Part shown: piece after piece, positions 10,333-19,177 of the stretch
How the letters are laid out: each line of letters opens with the position of its first letter
Position numbering within the stretch: position 1 is the first letter of the stretch
Source of the DNA: Salipaludibacillus keqinensis
Lineage (GTDB): Bacteria; Bacillota; Bacilli; Bacillales; Salisediminibacteriaceae
Reading direction: 5' to 3'
Assembly (NCBI RefSeq): GCF_003226325.1
Contig: NZ_PDOD01000001.1
Location: forward strand, 310,001-374,000
Length of the DNA: 64,000 bases
Position numbers and translations under genes: made by a program
Notes under the pieces: generated by a model
What the model saw: the letters and a program-made list of their open reading frames with translations, nothing else
Database searches by the model: none
What the model was told of the DNA's origin: nothing

Positions 10333-11040
10333 ATGAATGATGAAAAATTATCTATGAGATTAGAAAAAGTTGCAACATTTGTTAGAAGTGGATCTGTAGT
10401 GGCGGATATCGGATCGGACCATGCTTATTTACCGATCTATTTAGTTAAGAAGGGAATAGTCCCCCGTGCTATTGCTGGTGAAGTAAATGAAGGTCCTCTT
10501 TCATCTGCTAAAGAACAAATTAAATACAATGACTTAAATCATGTGATAACAGCCAAACTTGGTAATGGTTTAGCTGTAATACAAGATGAAAGTGTAAATA
10601 CCGTCGTCATTGCAGGGATGGGTGGTCCACTCATTGCCGACATTTTAGAAAATGGAAAACCTCAACTCGAAGGAGTAGAGCGACTAATTTTACAACCTAA
10701 TGTTGCGGCAGATCATGTCAGACGTTGGTTATTTAATAATGGCTGGTCGTTGATTGATGAAGCTATTCTTGACGAAGGGGATCATGTCTATGAAATCCTC
10801 GTTGCTGAAAGTGGCGATGCAAAGGAAAGCTATAGCGATGATCTTGAGAAAGAACTTTGGATGGGACCTCACTTATTAAGAAACAAAAATTCGGCTTTTA
10901 ATAAAAAATGGAATAGGGAATGGAATCAATTAGAGAAAGTATATGACCAATTAAAGCAAGCAAACGATCAAAAGAAGCTTTCAAAAAAAACAAAGGACAT
11001 TCAGCAAAAGTTATCTTGGCTTAAGGAGGAACTATCTTGA
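10333..11040 (+). CDS. trmK: tRNA (adenine(22)-N1)-methyltransferase
   Basis: TrmK methylates N1 of A22 in tRNA using S-adenosylmethionine. The Rossmann-type SAM site VVADIGSDHAYLP lies at about residues 23-35, and IAGMGG is the characteristic later motif; the C terminus is a helical coiled region. I place the start at ATG 10333 because AGGTGA (10322-10327) lies 5 bases upstream; an in-frame GTG at 10324 would add three residues. The stop overlaps the TTG start of the next gene by 4 bases, so trmK and yqfO form a coupled pair as in B. subtilis. Confidence 0.93.
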   Translation: MNDEKLSMRLEKVATFVRSGSVVADIGSDHAYLPIYLVKKGIVPRAIAGEVNEGPLSSAKEQIKYNDLNHVITAKLGNGLAVIQDESVNTVVIAGMGGPLIADILENGKPQLEGVERLILQPNVAADHVRRWLFNNGWSLIDEAILDEGDHVYEILVAESGDAKESYSDDLEKELWMGPHLLRNKNSAFNKKWNREWNQLEKVYDQLKQANDQKKLSKKTKDIQQKLSWLKEELS

Positions 11041-12155
11041 AACAGGCAAACGGACAAGCGATTATTCAAGCTTTTGAACAATTTTCTCCAAAGTCTTTGG
11101 CAGTAGAAGGTGATAAAGTAGGTTTACAGGTTGGTACGCTAAACAAAAAAATCAACAAAGTAATGATTGCCTTAGACGTATTGGAGCCCGTAGTAGATGA
11201 GGCGATTGAAAAAGGTGTGGACTTGATTATTGCTCACCACCCGATTATTTTCAAACCGATCAAAGCCCTTCGAACAGATCAAACCTATGGGAGAACGATT
11301 GAAAAATTAATTAAACACGATATTACTGTTTATGCTGCTCATACAAATTTAGATGTAGCCTCTGGTGGAGTGAACGACATGATGGCAGAAGCACTTGAAT
11401 TAGAAGAAGTAGACATATTAGTAGAAACGGGACAAGATCCTTTGAAAAAGCTCGTGGTTTTTGTGCCGGAAGAACAGGCCAGTGATGTGAGAGAAGCAAT
11501 TGGTTCTGTTGGTGCGGGATTCATAGGGAATTACAGCCATTGTAGCTTTACTTCACAAGGGATGGGAGCATTCAAACCTGAAGAAGGAACAGATCCGTTT
11601 ATTGGAAAGCAAGGTGAAATGGAATACGTAGATGAAGTGAAAGTTGAAACGGTGTTTCATGAATCAATAGAAAAGCAAGTGATTCGTGCTATGATGGATG
11701 CTCATCCATATGAAGAAGTGGCTTATGATTTATATGAGATGGCATCATCAGGAAAGCCTTTTGGTCTCGGTAGAATTGGTTATGTTAAAGAAGAACTGAC
11801 CTTGGACCAATTTGCGAACAAAGTGAAACAAGCTTTCGACGTAAAAGGTGTACGTGTCGTAGGGGACGGGAAACGTATAATCAGAAAAGTAGCGCTACTT
11901 GGTGGGGATGGGAATAAATATGCATTTACTGCGCTTCATAAAGGAGCTGACGTTTATGTGACAGGAGATCTCTACTATCACGTAGCCCATGATGCCATGA
12001 TGGAAGGATTGTCCATGATTGACCCTGGACACAATGTTGAAAAGATTATGAAAGAAGGAGTTCGACGGAAAATGAAATCCTTTGTCGAGGATAAAAAATA
12101 TTCGACAGAAGTGATTGTTTCTGAAGTTCACACGGATCCGTTTAGGTTCTTGTAG
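11037..12155 (+). CDS. yqfO: Nif3-like dinuclear metal centre protein (DUF34)
   Basis: Member of the Nif3/DUF34 family, often annotated GTP cyclohydrolase 1 type 2 homologue; the true function is unsettled. The di-metal ligands are visible in DLIIAHHPIIF (about 61-71), AAHTNLD (about 100-106) and the C-terminal GHNVEK region. At 372 residues it is the long form with an inserted CutA/PII-like domain between the two Nif3 halves (about 130-235), typical of Bacilli. The TTG start overlaps the trmK stop and has an ideal AAGGAGGA six bases upstream. A bidirectional terminator follows. Confidence 0.92.
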   Translation: MKQANGQAIIQAFEQFSPKSLAVEGDKVGLQVGTLNKKINKVMIALDVLEPVVDEAIEKGVDLIIAHHPIIFKPIKALRTDQTYGRTIEKLIKHDITVYAAHTNLDVASGGVNDMMAEALELEEVDILVETGQDPLKKLVVFVPEEQASDVREAIGSVGAGFIGNYSHCSFTSQGMGAFKPEEGTDPFIGKQGEMEYVDEVKVETVFHESIEKQVIRAMMDAHPYEEVAYDLYEMASSGKPFGLGRIGYVKEELTLDQFANKVKQAFDVKGVRVVGDGKRIIRKVALLGGDGNKYAFTALHKGADVYVTGDLYYHVAHDAMMEGLSMIDPGHNVEKIMKEGVRRKMKSFVEDKKYSTEVIVSEVHTDPFRFL

Positions 12156-12175
12156 AAATGGATCATAAGTTAAAA

Positions 12176-12213
12176 AAAGAGGGCCCTGATTTTATAAAAT
12201 CAGGGCCCTCTTT
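12176..12213. terminator. Bidirectional terminator between yqfO and ispH
   Basis: A perfect 38-base palindrome with a GAGGGCCCTGA core arm is centred at 12194/12195, with an A run to its left. The better U tract serves ispH on the minus strand; the plus-strand tract is short. Confidence 0.9.
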
Positions 12214-12239
12214 GCTCTAGTCAAAGGTTGTTCTTTTAC

Positions 12240-13196
12240 TTAGGTCTTGATCGTTTTTTTCTTGTTGATTTTAGGAAGAATCTTTGTTAGCTTTACTGTG
12301 CTCGTCGTATCCCAACTATGAGGATCGTCTTCATCAAATTTATCTAAAAAGGCGATCACTTCTTTTGTTATAGGTGTTGGCGTACTAGCTCCAGAGGTGA
12401 CGGCAACTTTAGTAATACCTTTGAGCCATTCTAAATTTAGTTCATTTACATTACTAATTCTGTAAGATGGTGTTCCTGCAATTTCTTGGGATACTTGTGT
12501 TAGACGGTTCGAGTTATTACTTTTAGGATCACCCACCACTATAAGGAGATCAGCTTTCCCTGCTTGTTCAGCTACAGCTTCTTGACGCACTTGTGTAGCC
12601 ATGCAAATTTCATTATGAACTTCTGCTTGTGGGTATTTTTTCAATGCTTTATTAATAATCGTGGAAACATCCCACTGACTCATTGTTGTTTGGTTCGTGA
12701 TCAGAATTTTGTCGCTTTGTAAGGTAAGTGCTGCTACATCTTTCTCCGACTCTACAAGATGAACAACGTCAGGGGCTACTCCAATCGCTCCTTCAGGTTC
12801 CGGATGCCCTTTTTTTCCTATATAGATAAACTCATAACCTTCGTCTTTCTTATCACGAATAAGATCGTGGGTGACGGTTACATCGGGACATGTAGCATCT
12901 ACAGTTGTCAGCCCTTTTTGCTTTGCTAAATTTCTTACTTCCGGTGAAACTCCGTGAGCAGTGAAAATAACCGTTCCTTTATCGACTTGTTTCAATATTT
13001 CCAAGCGGTTAGGTCCATCTAGGGTGATAATACCATCTTCTTCAAAAGCTTCGGTAACATGTTTATTATGAACAATCATGCCAAGTATATATATAGGGCG
13101 AGGCAGTTCCAAGTTAGCCGCTGCCTGCTTGGCTAGTACCATCGCATCAACCACCCCGTAACAATAACCTCTTGGGGATATTTTAATTACTTCCAT
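12240..13196 (-). CDS. ispH: 4-hydroxy-3-methylbut-2-enyl diphosphate reductase
   Basis: Last enzyme of the MEP isoprenoid pathway, reducing HMBPP to IPP and DMAPP with a 4Fe-4S cluster. The cluster cysteines are Cys12 (GYCYGV), Cys103 (DATCPDV) and Cys198 (EICMATQ), and the active-site segments TAHGVSP and GHPEPEG are intact. I start at 13196, where AGGAGGAT precedes the ATG; an upstream in-frame ATG would add eight residues without a good site. IspG of the same pathway is encoded about 17 kb away at 30190. Confidence 0.96.
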   Translation of the reverse strand: MEVIKISPRGYCYGVVDAMVLAKQAAANLELPRPIYILGMIVHNKHVTEAFEEDGIITLDGPNRLEILKQVDKGTVIFTAHGVSPEVRNLAKQKGLTTVDATCPDVTVTHDLIRDKKDEGYEFIYIGKKGHPEPEGAIGVAPDVVHLVESEKDVAALTLQSDKILITNQTTMSQWDVSTIINKALKKYPQAEVHNEICMATQVRQEAVAEQAGKADLLIVVGDPKSNNSNRLTQVSQEIAGTPSYRISNVNELNLEWLKGITKVAVTSGASTPTPITKEVIAFLDKFDEDDPHSWDTTSTVKLTKILPKINKKKTIKT

Positions 13197-13355
13197 TGTG
13201 ATCCTCCTAACGAATAACACATTCTTATTAAACCTTGCACGCTAAAAAATCATTAATACAGAAATATGAATACAAATTTATTATAAAGGTTGTGGAACGG
13301 AATGACAATCAAAGGAGATAGTCATAAAAGAATTTGCACATGACCCATACAGAAA

Positions 13356-13382
13356 GGCGGATTCCTGTGTTAGGAACCCGCC
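13356..13382 (-). terminator. Probable terminator of the CarD-like gene
   Basis: GGCGGATTCC and GGAACCCGCC form a 10-bp stem with one mismatch, just past the stop of the minus-strand gene. The U tract on that strand is short (TTTCTGT), so it is a modest terminator. Confidence 0.6.
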
Positions 13383-13393
13383 GTAAGAAATAT

Positions 13394-13885
13394 TTATGCT
13401 CCGTGAGCGTTTTCTTCAATAAAGCTCATCGCTTCCTCTTCACTCATTTCGTTAACGAGAACAAGTTCACTGATAATAAACTGTTTAGCTCTATCTAAAT
13501 TTTTTCTGTCTTCCATATGCAGTCCATTATTCCGTTCGCCTTGTTTTGAAGTTAAATTGGCAATAACACTGGCTGCGTCCAAGATACAACCTGATTTAAG
13601 TAATGTCTCGTTCTCTTTGGAGTAAGGTCGAGCTGCTTCTTTTTTCTCAGGAACTTCACTTGTTTTAAGTGCATTGGCTACCTCTTCAAGCTGGTTACTT
13701 TCTATAATCTTTCGTAACCCAGACTCTTTGATCCTGTTTTCAGGAAGCATAAGTGTGACGTGGTTTAGCGGAAAGTAAACGACATAATAGATAAGTTTTT
13801 CTCCCAATATATCCTTTTCTTCCATATCTTTAATTGTTCCAGCCCCATGATAAGGGTAAACGACACTGTCTCCCACATTAAACAT
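13394..13885 (-). CDS. CarD/CdnL-family transcriptional regulator
   Basis: CarD-family proteins bind the RNA polymerase beta subunit and stabilise promoter open complexes. The N-terminal Tudor-like RNAP-interaction domain is recognisable (FNVGDSVVYPYHGAGTIKDM ... LPENRI, residues 1-55), followed by a helical C-terminal part. It resembles B. subtilis YdeB in length and N terminus. Of two close ATGs, 13885 is favoured: it lies 7 bases after GGAGG, whereas the one at 13891 is only one base from it. It stands as its own unit between ispH and yqfQ, all on the minus strand. Confidence 0.85.
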   Translation of the reverse strand: MFNVGDSVVYPYHGAGTIKDMEEKDILGEKLIYYVVYFPLNHVTLMLPENRIKESGLRKIIESNQLEEVANALKTSEVPEKKEAARPYSKENETLLKSGCILDAASVIANLTSKQGERNNGLHMEDRKNLDRAKQFIISELVLVNEMSEEEAMSFIEENAHGA

Positions 13886-13984
13886 AGACATTCCTCCAAT
13901 GCAATAGTATCTCTAGTATAACACAAATGTAAATAAATTTAAAATTTTACTATGTTATGAGTGAATAGTCAATGGAAATAAGAG

Positions 13985-14010
13985 AAAACCTCTTTATTAT
14001 TAGAGGTTTT
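13985..14010 (-). terminator. Terminator of yqfQ
   Basis: AAAACCTCT / AGAGGTTTT, a 9-bp perfect stem with an 8-base loop, lies just downstream of the yqfQ stop on the minus strand. Confidence 0.8.
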
Positions 14011-14016
14011 AATGGA

Positions 14017-14550
14017 CTATATATATAATTTCGGTTTAGGAACAGTATTTGGAATGTTTTTCTTTTTGATACGCTTTTTTTGAGGTTGAGCCGATTTCTT
14101 TTTAACAGAGGGCGCAGGACTAGTTTTAGTCTTGGGTTGCTCTGTTTGTTTTTCAGGAGGTTGCTCTGTGACAGTCTTTTCTTCTTCCTCCTCATTAGCA
14201 GAAGAGGTTTTTAAAATCTGAAGAATTTGCGGAAGTGATTTTAATAATGGTCCGTATTGTTGAACAATTGGACCGACTGTTTGCACCGTTTGGATAACTT
14301 TCTGCGCATTTTGGACCATTCCGAATACTTGGCCCATGTTAAGCCCCTGTCCGGAAGCGATCGAACTCATGGAATTTGCAGTATTTGCAACAGCTGCATT
14401 ACCACCAAATAATCTAGACAGAAATCCAACACCTTGCCCTCCTGGTGACTGAAAAGACTGGGCCATCTGAGTTGTAGGTGGGACACCGTGAAAATAGCTA
14501 TTCGCTGGAGGAGGTGGATAATGTGATGGGAAAGGGCGTGGTCCGAACAT
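14017..14550 (-). CDS. yqfQ: VrrA/YqfQ-like protein
   Basis: A 177-residue protein of the YqfQ/VrrA family, whose function is unknown. Three parts are seen: a Pro/Gly/aromatic N terminus (FGPRPFPSHYPPPPANSYFHG), a central helical hydrophobic segment (about 40-115, including VGPIVQQYGPLLKSLPQILQIL), and a charged tail rich in Glu then Lys, Pro and Gln. Low complexity at both ends is typical of the family, which in B. anthracis contains the variable repeat locus vrrA. It precedes cshB in the divergent orientation, the same neighbourhood as in B. subtilis. Confidence 0.8.
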   Translation of the reverse strand: MFGPRPFPSHYPPPPANSYFHGVPPTTQMAQSFQSPGGQGVGFLSRLFGGNAAVANTANSMSSIASGQGLNMGQVFGMVQNAQKVIQTVQTVGPIVQQYGPLLKSLPQILQILKTSSANEEEEEKTVTEQPPEKQTEQPKTKTSPAPSVKKKSAQPQKKRIKKKNIPNTVPKPKLYI

Positions 14551-14741
14551 AGTGTGATCATCCTTTCATACATGATCTTCTCATTAATTATATGCAAGCA
14601 ATATGGAAGGTGTATGGGCTTATGAGTGGTTTTTACGATAATTGCAGGGAATATTAAGATCAACTAGCGTTGGCTTCTACATTCATGATAAAATATAACA
14701 TTAGAGTCCAATGATTCGTCTAACAGAAAGAAGGAAAAAAT

Positions 14742-16046
14742 ATGAAGCATAATTTCGATCGATTTCAATTAAAACCCTTTTTAATTGATTCATTAACAAA
14801 AGAAGGAATCTCATTACCTACGGATATTCAAGAAAGGTTAATACCAGCTATTAAAAATGGACAAGATGTGATTGGCCGATCTCAAACTGGAACGGGAAAA
14901 ACGCTAGCATTCTTGCTTCCCATACTTAATCGAGTAGAACCTGAGCGTAAAGCGACACAATTTATAATTACAGCACCTACAAGGGAACTAGCCTCACAAC
15001 TTTTTGAAGTATGTAAATCATACATCGTTCATCACGAAGGTGAAGATGCCATCACGGCTCAGTTAGTTACGGGCGGAACCGATCGGTTAAGAATGATTGA
15101 GAGAGTTCAGCATCAACCGAATATTATTATTGGAACACCTGGTAGAATTTTAGACATGTTAAACCAACAGGCGTTAAAGCCTGCTTCAGTAGAAGCGTTT
15201 GTAGTGGATGAAGCGGATCAAATGCTTGATATGGGATTTCTTGAAGAAGTAGATAAGATTGCTGCAAGGATGAATGATGACTTGCAAATGCTTGTTTTCT
15301 CAGCTACAATCCCAGAGAAATTAAAACCTTTTTTACGCAAGTACATGAAGAACCCTAAACAAGTAGAAGTTGAAGCTAAAGGGGCCTCACCGAAAAATAT
15401 GCACCATTGGCTTATTCCTGACCGGGATCGGAATCGAAAAGACATCCTTGTAAACATGACAAAAGTGCTGAATCCTTTCTTAGCGATTGTCTTCACAAAC
15501 ACGAAAGAATCAGCTGATGAAGTGTTTCGAGTGTTACAAGAAGAAGGATTAAATGTAGACTGTATTCATGGCGGGATGTCTCCGCGACATCGGAAAAAAG
15601 TCTTGAAAAAACTTCAAGAGGCAGAGCTCCAGTATTTAGTTGCAACAGATTTAGTTGCCCGGGGAATTGATGTGAAAGGGATCAGTCACATCATTAATTT
15701 CGAGATACCAAGAGAATTAGAGTATTATATTCACCGGGTTGGACGGACAGCCCGTGCAGGCTGGGATGGAATAGCGATGACCCTTTATGGCCGTTCTGAT
15801 CAGCAAAGTATTGAAAAATTGGAAAAGCAAGGGGTTTCCTTTCAATATAAAGAGCTGAAAAAAGGAGATTGGGTGACGATTGATAAGCGCACTTCCCAAT
15901 CATTTAAAACAAACCAGTTGCCAGAAGGTATGACTAATAAAACAAAAAAACCTAAAAAGGTCAAGCCTGGTTATAAAAAGAAAGCTAAGAGAGAAATGGA
16001 ACAAAAAGCTACCCGCCAACGAAGGTTAAATAAAAGAAAAGGGTAG
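14742..16046 (+). CDS. cshB: DEAD-box RNA helicase CshB
   Basis: ATP-dependent RNA helicase involved in cold adaptation, ribosome assembly and RNA turnover. Motifs in order: Walker A SQTGTGKT (47-54), PTRELA (80-85), GTPGR (131-135), DEAD (156-159), SAT, and HRVGRTARAG in the second RecA domain. A Lys/Arg-rich tail after about residue 390 is probably for RNA binding. At 434 residues it matches B. subtilis CshB (YqfR), which also precedes nfo. AGAAAGGA lies upstream of the ATG. The 35-base gap to nfo suggests cotranscription. Confidence 0.95.
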   Translation: MKHNFDRFQLKPFLIDSLTKEGISLPTDIQERLIPAIKNGQDVIGRSQTGTGKTLAFLLPILNRVEPERKATQFIITAPTRELASQLFEVCKSYIVHHEGEDAITAQLVTGGTDRLRMIERVQHQPNIIIGTPGRILDMLNQQALKPASVEAFVVDEADQMLDMGFLEEVDKIAARMNDDLQMLVFSATIPEKLKPFLRKYMKNPKQVEVEAKGASPKNMHHWLIPDRDRNRKDILVNMTKVLNPFLAIVFTNTKESADEVFRVLQEEGLNVDCIHGGMSPRHRKKVLKKLQEAELQYLVATDLVARGIDVKGISHIINFEIPRELEYYIHRVGRTARAGWDGIAMTLYGRSDQQSIEKLEKQGVSFQYKELKKGDWVTIDKRTSQSFKTNQLPEGMTNKTKKPKKVKPGYKKKAKREMEQKATRQRRLNKRKG

Positions 16047-16081
16047 ATCTGCTAAAGAAGAAATAGGGGGAGGAACGATTC

Positions 16082-16978
16082 ATGTTATTAGGGTCCCATG
16101 TCTCAATGAGTGGAAAAAAGATGTTATTAGCAGCTAGTGAAGAAGCGGCATCATACGGGGCAACTACATTTATGATTTACACGGGTGCTCCGCAAAACAC
16201 TAGACGAAAAGCGATTGAAGATTTAAATATCACCGATGGGCAATCGCATATGGTGTCGAATAACATTTCTAATGTTGTGGTACATGCACCATATATCATC
16301 AATATTGCTAATACGACAAAACCAGAAACTTTCCAATTAGGGGTGGATTTCCTGAAAAGTGAAATCGATCGGACAGAAGCCCTTGGTGCTAAACAGATTG
16401 TCCTACACCCAGGCGCTCATGTAGGAGCGGGTGTTGAAAAAGGGATTGCCAAAATTGTAGAAGGGCTAAATGAAGTAATCGATCCCAGTCAGGACGTTCA
16501 AATTGCTTTGGAAACAATGGCAGGTAAAGGTTCTGAATGTGGACGTTCTTTTGAAGAGTTAGCTGAGATTATTTCAGGGGTGAAACATAACCAAAAATTG
16601 TCGGTTTGTTTTGATACGTGTCACGTTCATGATTCAGGGTATGACATTGTGGAAAAGCTAGATGATGTATTGGAAGAGTTTGATAAAATTGTTGGTTTAG
16701 ATAAAATTAAAGTTCTACACGTCAATGACAGCAAGAATGAATGTGGGGCAAAAAAAGATCGGCATGAAAATATCGGCTTCGGTCACATTGGATTTGAAGC
16801 GATCGATCGGATCTTATATCATGAAACCTTTTCAAAAATACCTAAAATTTTAGAGACACCTTATGTTGGAACAGATAAGAAAAATAAAAAACCACCTTAT
16901 GGAAAAGAGATTGCTATGCTTAAGAAGCGAGTTTTCAATGAGTCACTAAAAGACGAGCTTTTAAGTGATCAATATTAA
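16082..16978 (+). CDS. nfo: Endonuclease IV (AP endonuclease)
   Basis: Zinc-dependent base-excision-repair enzyme cleaving 5' of abasic sites. The TIM-barrel metal ligands lie in the motifs [55 protein letters not shown] and ILETPY, all intact. The length (298) is standard. GGGGGAGGAACG precedes the ATG. It follows cshB, as in B. subtilis (yqfS). Confidence 0.97.
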   Translation: MLLGSHVSMSGKKMLLAASEEAASYGATTFMIYTGAPQNTRRKAIEDLNITDGQSHMVSNNISNVVVHAPYIINIANTTKPETFQLGVDFLKSEIDRTEALGAKQIVLHPGAHVGAGVEKGIAKIVEGLNEVIDPSQDVQIALETMAGKGSECGRSFEELAEIISGVKHNQKLSVCFDTCHVHDSGYDIVEKLDDVLEEFDKIVGLDKIKVLHVNDSKNECGAKKDRHENIGFGHIGFEAIDRILYHETFSKIPKILETPYVGTDKKNKKPPYGKEIAMLKKRVFNESLKDELLSDQY

Positions 16979-16985
16979 TTGATAG

Positions 16986-17035
16986 GGGCTGTCTCATAAG
17001 TCGATAAAGAATCGACTTATGGGCAGCCCTTTTTA
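16986..17035 (+). terminator. Terminator of cshB-nfo
   Basis: A long hairpin pairs GGGCTG and CATAAGTCGAT with ATCGACTTATG and CAGCCC, then a T run. Between here and yqfT (17040-17203) I see only a smaller inverted repeat, AGTCGA / TCGACT at 17135-17151, and no gene. Confidence 0.85.
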
Positions 17036-17203
17036 TTATGTGATGGCTACCCCCAAAAAACGTTGATAGCTTGTTCCTTGATCGAGTAATAAGGAAGACT
17101 TTCTCTCCATTCATGCTAATGAATCCTCAAGCTTAGTCGACAAAATCGACTTGGAGGACCTTGTCTTGATTCACTCATTCTTACTCAAGGTATATCTATT
17201 CGA

Positions 17204-17467
17204 TTATTCTAAATAAGATTCGTACGGTTTTAATAACTGAAAAGCTTTATCATAATGAGACGGAAACTCTAATTCTAATTGTTTTTTTATTTCGGTTACT
17301 CTTTTTTTATCAGCAATGTCAAAAGGCTTCTCTTGGATAATCGATAGAATATGCCGAGCTTCTTTAACGGTCAAGGACATGCCTTCTTTATGACTTAGTT
17401 TAATTAGTTCTTTCAACGTGAGTTGGCGAACTTTTTGGTTAATAAGTTCTCGTATGACCGGATTCAT
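17204..17467 (-). CDS. yqfT: DUF2624 protein YqfT
   Basis: Small soluble helical protein of 87 residues of the Bacillaceae-specific DUF2624 family (B. subtilis YqfT), function unknown. It is rich in Lys, Glu and Leu with no membrane segment or cysteine. AAGGAGGAAAAAA precedes the ATG on the minus strand. Position directly after nfo matches B. subtilis. Confidence 0.88.
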   Translation of the reverse strand: MNPVIRELINQKVRQLTLKELIKLSHKEGMSLTVKEARHILSIIQEKPFDIADKKRVTEIKKQLELEFPSHYDKAFQLLKPYESYLE

Positions 17468-17600
17468 TTTTTTCCTCCTTTCAACGATGTTTTAATATAT
17501 GTGAAATTATGAAAAATGTGTCAATGTAGTGTATACTAATGGATGGACTAGGTGATTCATTTCTAAACGAAATTTGAAGATGATTAAGGAGACCTTTCAT

Positions 17601-18932
17601 ATGAAGAAAGTAAACGAATGGCCAATTTATCTAGAAATGATTTACTTATCATCTGACTTCTGTATGGTTCTAAATGAAGATTTAGAGATCGAGGAAGTCA
17701 TCACTGAAGATCAACAATTAAGAATGGCACTTGAACATCCATTTCAATCGTTTGCTCCTAATCCAGCGTTTGAAAATTTTATTTATTCAATCGTAAAGAA
17801 TTCGATATCAACAACTAAACAAATCTTCACTATTGAGAAGCACAATTCATACCAATGTAAAGGCAAAAAAGTTGAAGATAAGATCGTAATATTAGGAAAA
17901 AAGTGTGCTTCAGTTATCCAAAAAAGAGACGGTATCCTTGATAACTTGCCCATCCCTGCTATGTTAATCGACATAGACGGCAAGATTGTAAAATTTAATA
18001 GTCATCTGCAAAATCTACATTCACGACTTGATATTCCCGAGAATTTATTGGATCCGTTAGTTACCTCCCAGTGGAGTCACCCTGTTTTCAAAGAATATTT
18101 TCACGTATTCCAACAATTACTTGAAAGCAAACAAACCGTAACTAGAGAGTATCGGACTGAAGAGGTTCGACTAAAATTACAAGGGGTCGTTGACGGGAAT
18201 CATTATGTAATCATGATGAAAGATGAAAGCTTTCAAAGAAGATTTGAGCAACTATTGTCTTATCAGCAACAAATGCAAGCTGTCTCTCAAATTGCGGCAG
18301 GCGTTGCCCATGAATTAAGAAATCCTTTATCAGTGATCAAGGGATTTGTTCAACTTTCGAAGTATTCAAACAACCTAGATAAATACTATGATACAATTTA
18401 TTCTGAAATCGACAGGATGAATAAGATTATTGAAGATTTTCTATCAATATCAAGGAAAAAAATAGACAAACGCTACATTCATCCAGCTGAATTGGTTGAA
18501 TCAATGTTGGTTATTTTTCGGTCGGAGTGTATTCTTCATGACGTTGAATTTATTTATAAGCTAGGCAATTGCGAAGGTTATTTATATGTAAACGAGCAAA
18601 TGCTAAAGCAAGTATTAATAAATATCATGCGAAATTCAATTGAAGCTTATGAAGGTCAGAAACGAAATCGAACCTTTAATCTGCAGACGTTTATTGAAGA
18701 TGGATTTTATGTCATTCAATTAAAAGATAATGGTCCTGGAATTGCACCGGAATTGTTCGAAAAAATAAATGAGCCTTTCTTTACCACCAAGGAGAAAGGA
18801 ACGGGTATAGGAATTCCATTAGCAAGGCAAATTATAGAAGAGCATAAAGGCAAATTTATCATTGATAGTACTTACGGAAAAGGCACACTTATTTCAATCC
18901 AATTGCCGCTGGAAAATAAGCCTCCATTGTAA
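17601..18932 (+). CDS. Cytosolic PAS-domain sensor histidine kinase (sporulation-kinase type)
   Basis: Predicted soluble histidine kinase of 443 residues without transmembrane segments. After a divergent N-terminal sensor region, a PAS-like domain spans about 110-210. The dimerisation/phosphoacceptor helix carries His237 in VAHELRNPLSVIKGF, and the HATPase domain has N, G1 and G2 boxes (IMRNSIEAYE, KDNGPGI, GTGIGIPLARQIIEEHKG). The H box and C-terminal ATPase resemble the KinA/B/C/D/E phosphorelay kinases. No response regulator adjoins it, consistent with phosphorylating Spo0F. ATG 17601 is preferred because AAGGAGA lies 8 bases upstream. Confidence 0.88.
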   Translation: MKKVNEWPIYLEMIYLSSDFCMVLNEDLEIEEVITEDQQLRMALEHPFQSFAPNPAFENFIYSIVKNSISTTKQIFTIEKHNSYQCKGKKVEDKIVILGKKCASVIQKRDGILDNLPIPAMLIDIDGKIVKFNSHLQNLHSRLDIPENLLDPLVTSQWSHPVFKEYFHVFQQLLESKQTVTREYRTEEVRLKLQGVVDGNHYVIMMKDESFQRRFEQLLSYQQQMQAVSQIAAGVAHELRNPLSVIKGFVQLSKYSNNLDKYYDTIYSEIDRMNKIIEDFLSISRKKIDKRYIHPAELVESMLVIFRSECILHDVEFIYKLGNCEGYLYVNEQMLKQVLINIMRNSIEAYEGQKRNRTFNLQTFIEDGFYVIQLKDNGPGIAPELFEKINEPFFTTKEKGTGIGIPLARQIIEEHKGKFIIDSTYGKGTLISIQLPLENKPPL

Positions 18933-18936
18933 TCAA

Positions 18937-18967
18937 AAGTCCATGAACTCATGGGCTTTTTTTTTAG
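18937..18967 (+). terminator. Terminator of the sensor kinase gene
   Basis: AAGTCCATGA / TCATGGGCTT form a 10-bp stem with one G-U pair, followed by nine T residues. Confidence 0.85.
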
Positions 18968-18999
18968 TTATTTACACTTATGAATGGACTTTCTAATGA

Positions 19000-19028
19000 T
19001 TGAAAGTTTGAAACAGATGCATTATAAT
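19000..19028 (+). promoter_or_regulatory. Sigma-A promoter of the Mn-type ABC operon
   Basis: TTGAAA (19000-19005), a 17-base spacer and a perfect TATAAT (19023-19028). A second TATAAT at 19070-19075 lacks a good -35. The first is the stronger candidate. Confidence 0.7.
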
Positions 19029-19040
19029 AATAAGTGAAAT

Positions 19041-19066
19041 AAAAAGTTTCCCTAAGTAAACTTTTT
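19041..19066 (+). promoter_or_regulatory. MntR-like operator
   Basis: An inverted repeat with arms AAAAAGTTT and AAACTTTTT surrounds CCCTAAGT. The reverse strand reads GTTTACTTAGGGAAAC, close to the B. subtilis MntR box TTTGCCTTAAGGAAAC. It starts about 6 bases after the predicted transcription start, a position suited to Mn-dependent repression. A further perfect repeat, GCACAA-TCA-TTGTGC (19095-19109), lies in the leader; its meaning is unknown. Confidence 0.6.
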
Positions 19067-19177
19067 GAATATAATACAACTTTTTATAGTGTGAGCACAA
19101 TCATTGTGCAGGCGCATATGATACAGCACGAATAAGTGATGGAAGTACAATCTAGAAAAGGAAGGGGTGTTCTAGAA

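Noticed and set aside
12240-13220. Longer ispH start at 13220
   Set aside because: The extra eight residues have no ribosome-binding site, whereas AGGAGGAT precedes the ATG at 13196.
16981-17160. GGGGCTGTCTCATAAGT resembles terminal repeats of some insertion sequences, with a smaller repeat downstream
   Set aside because: The hairpin ends in a T run directly after nfo and no transposase remnant is present, so a terminator explains it better.
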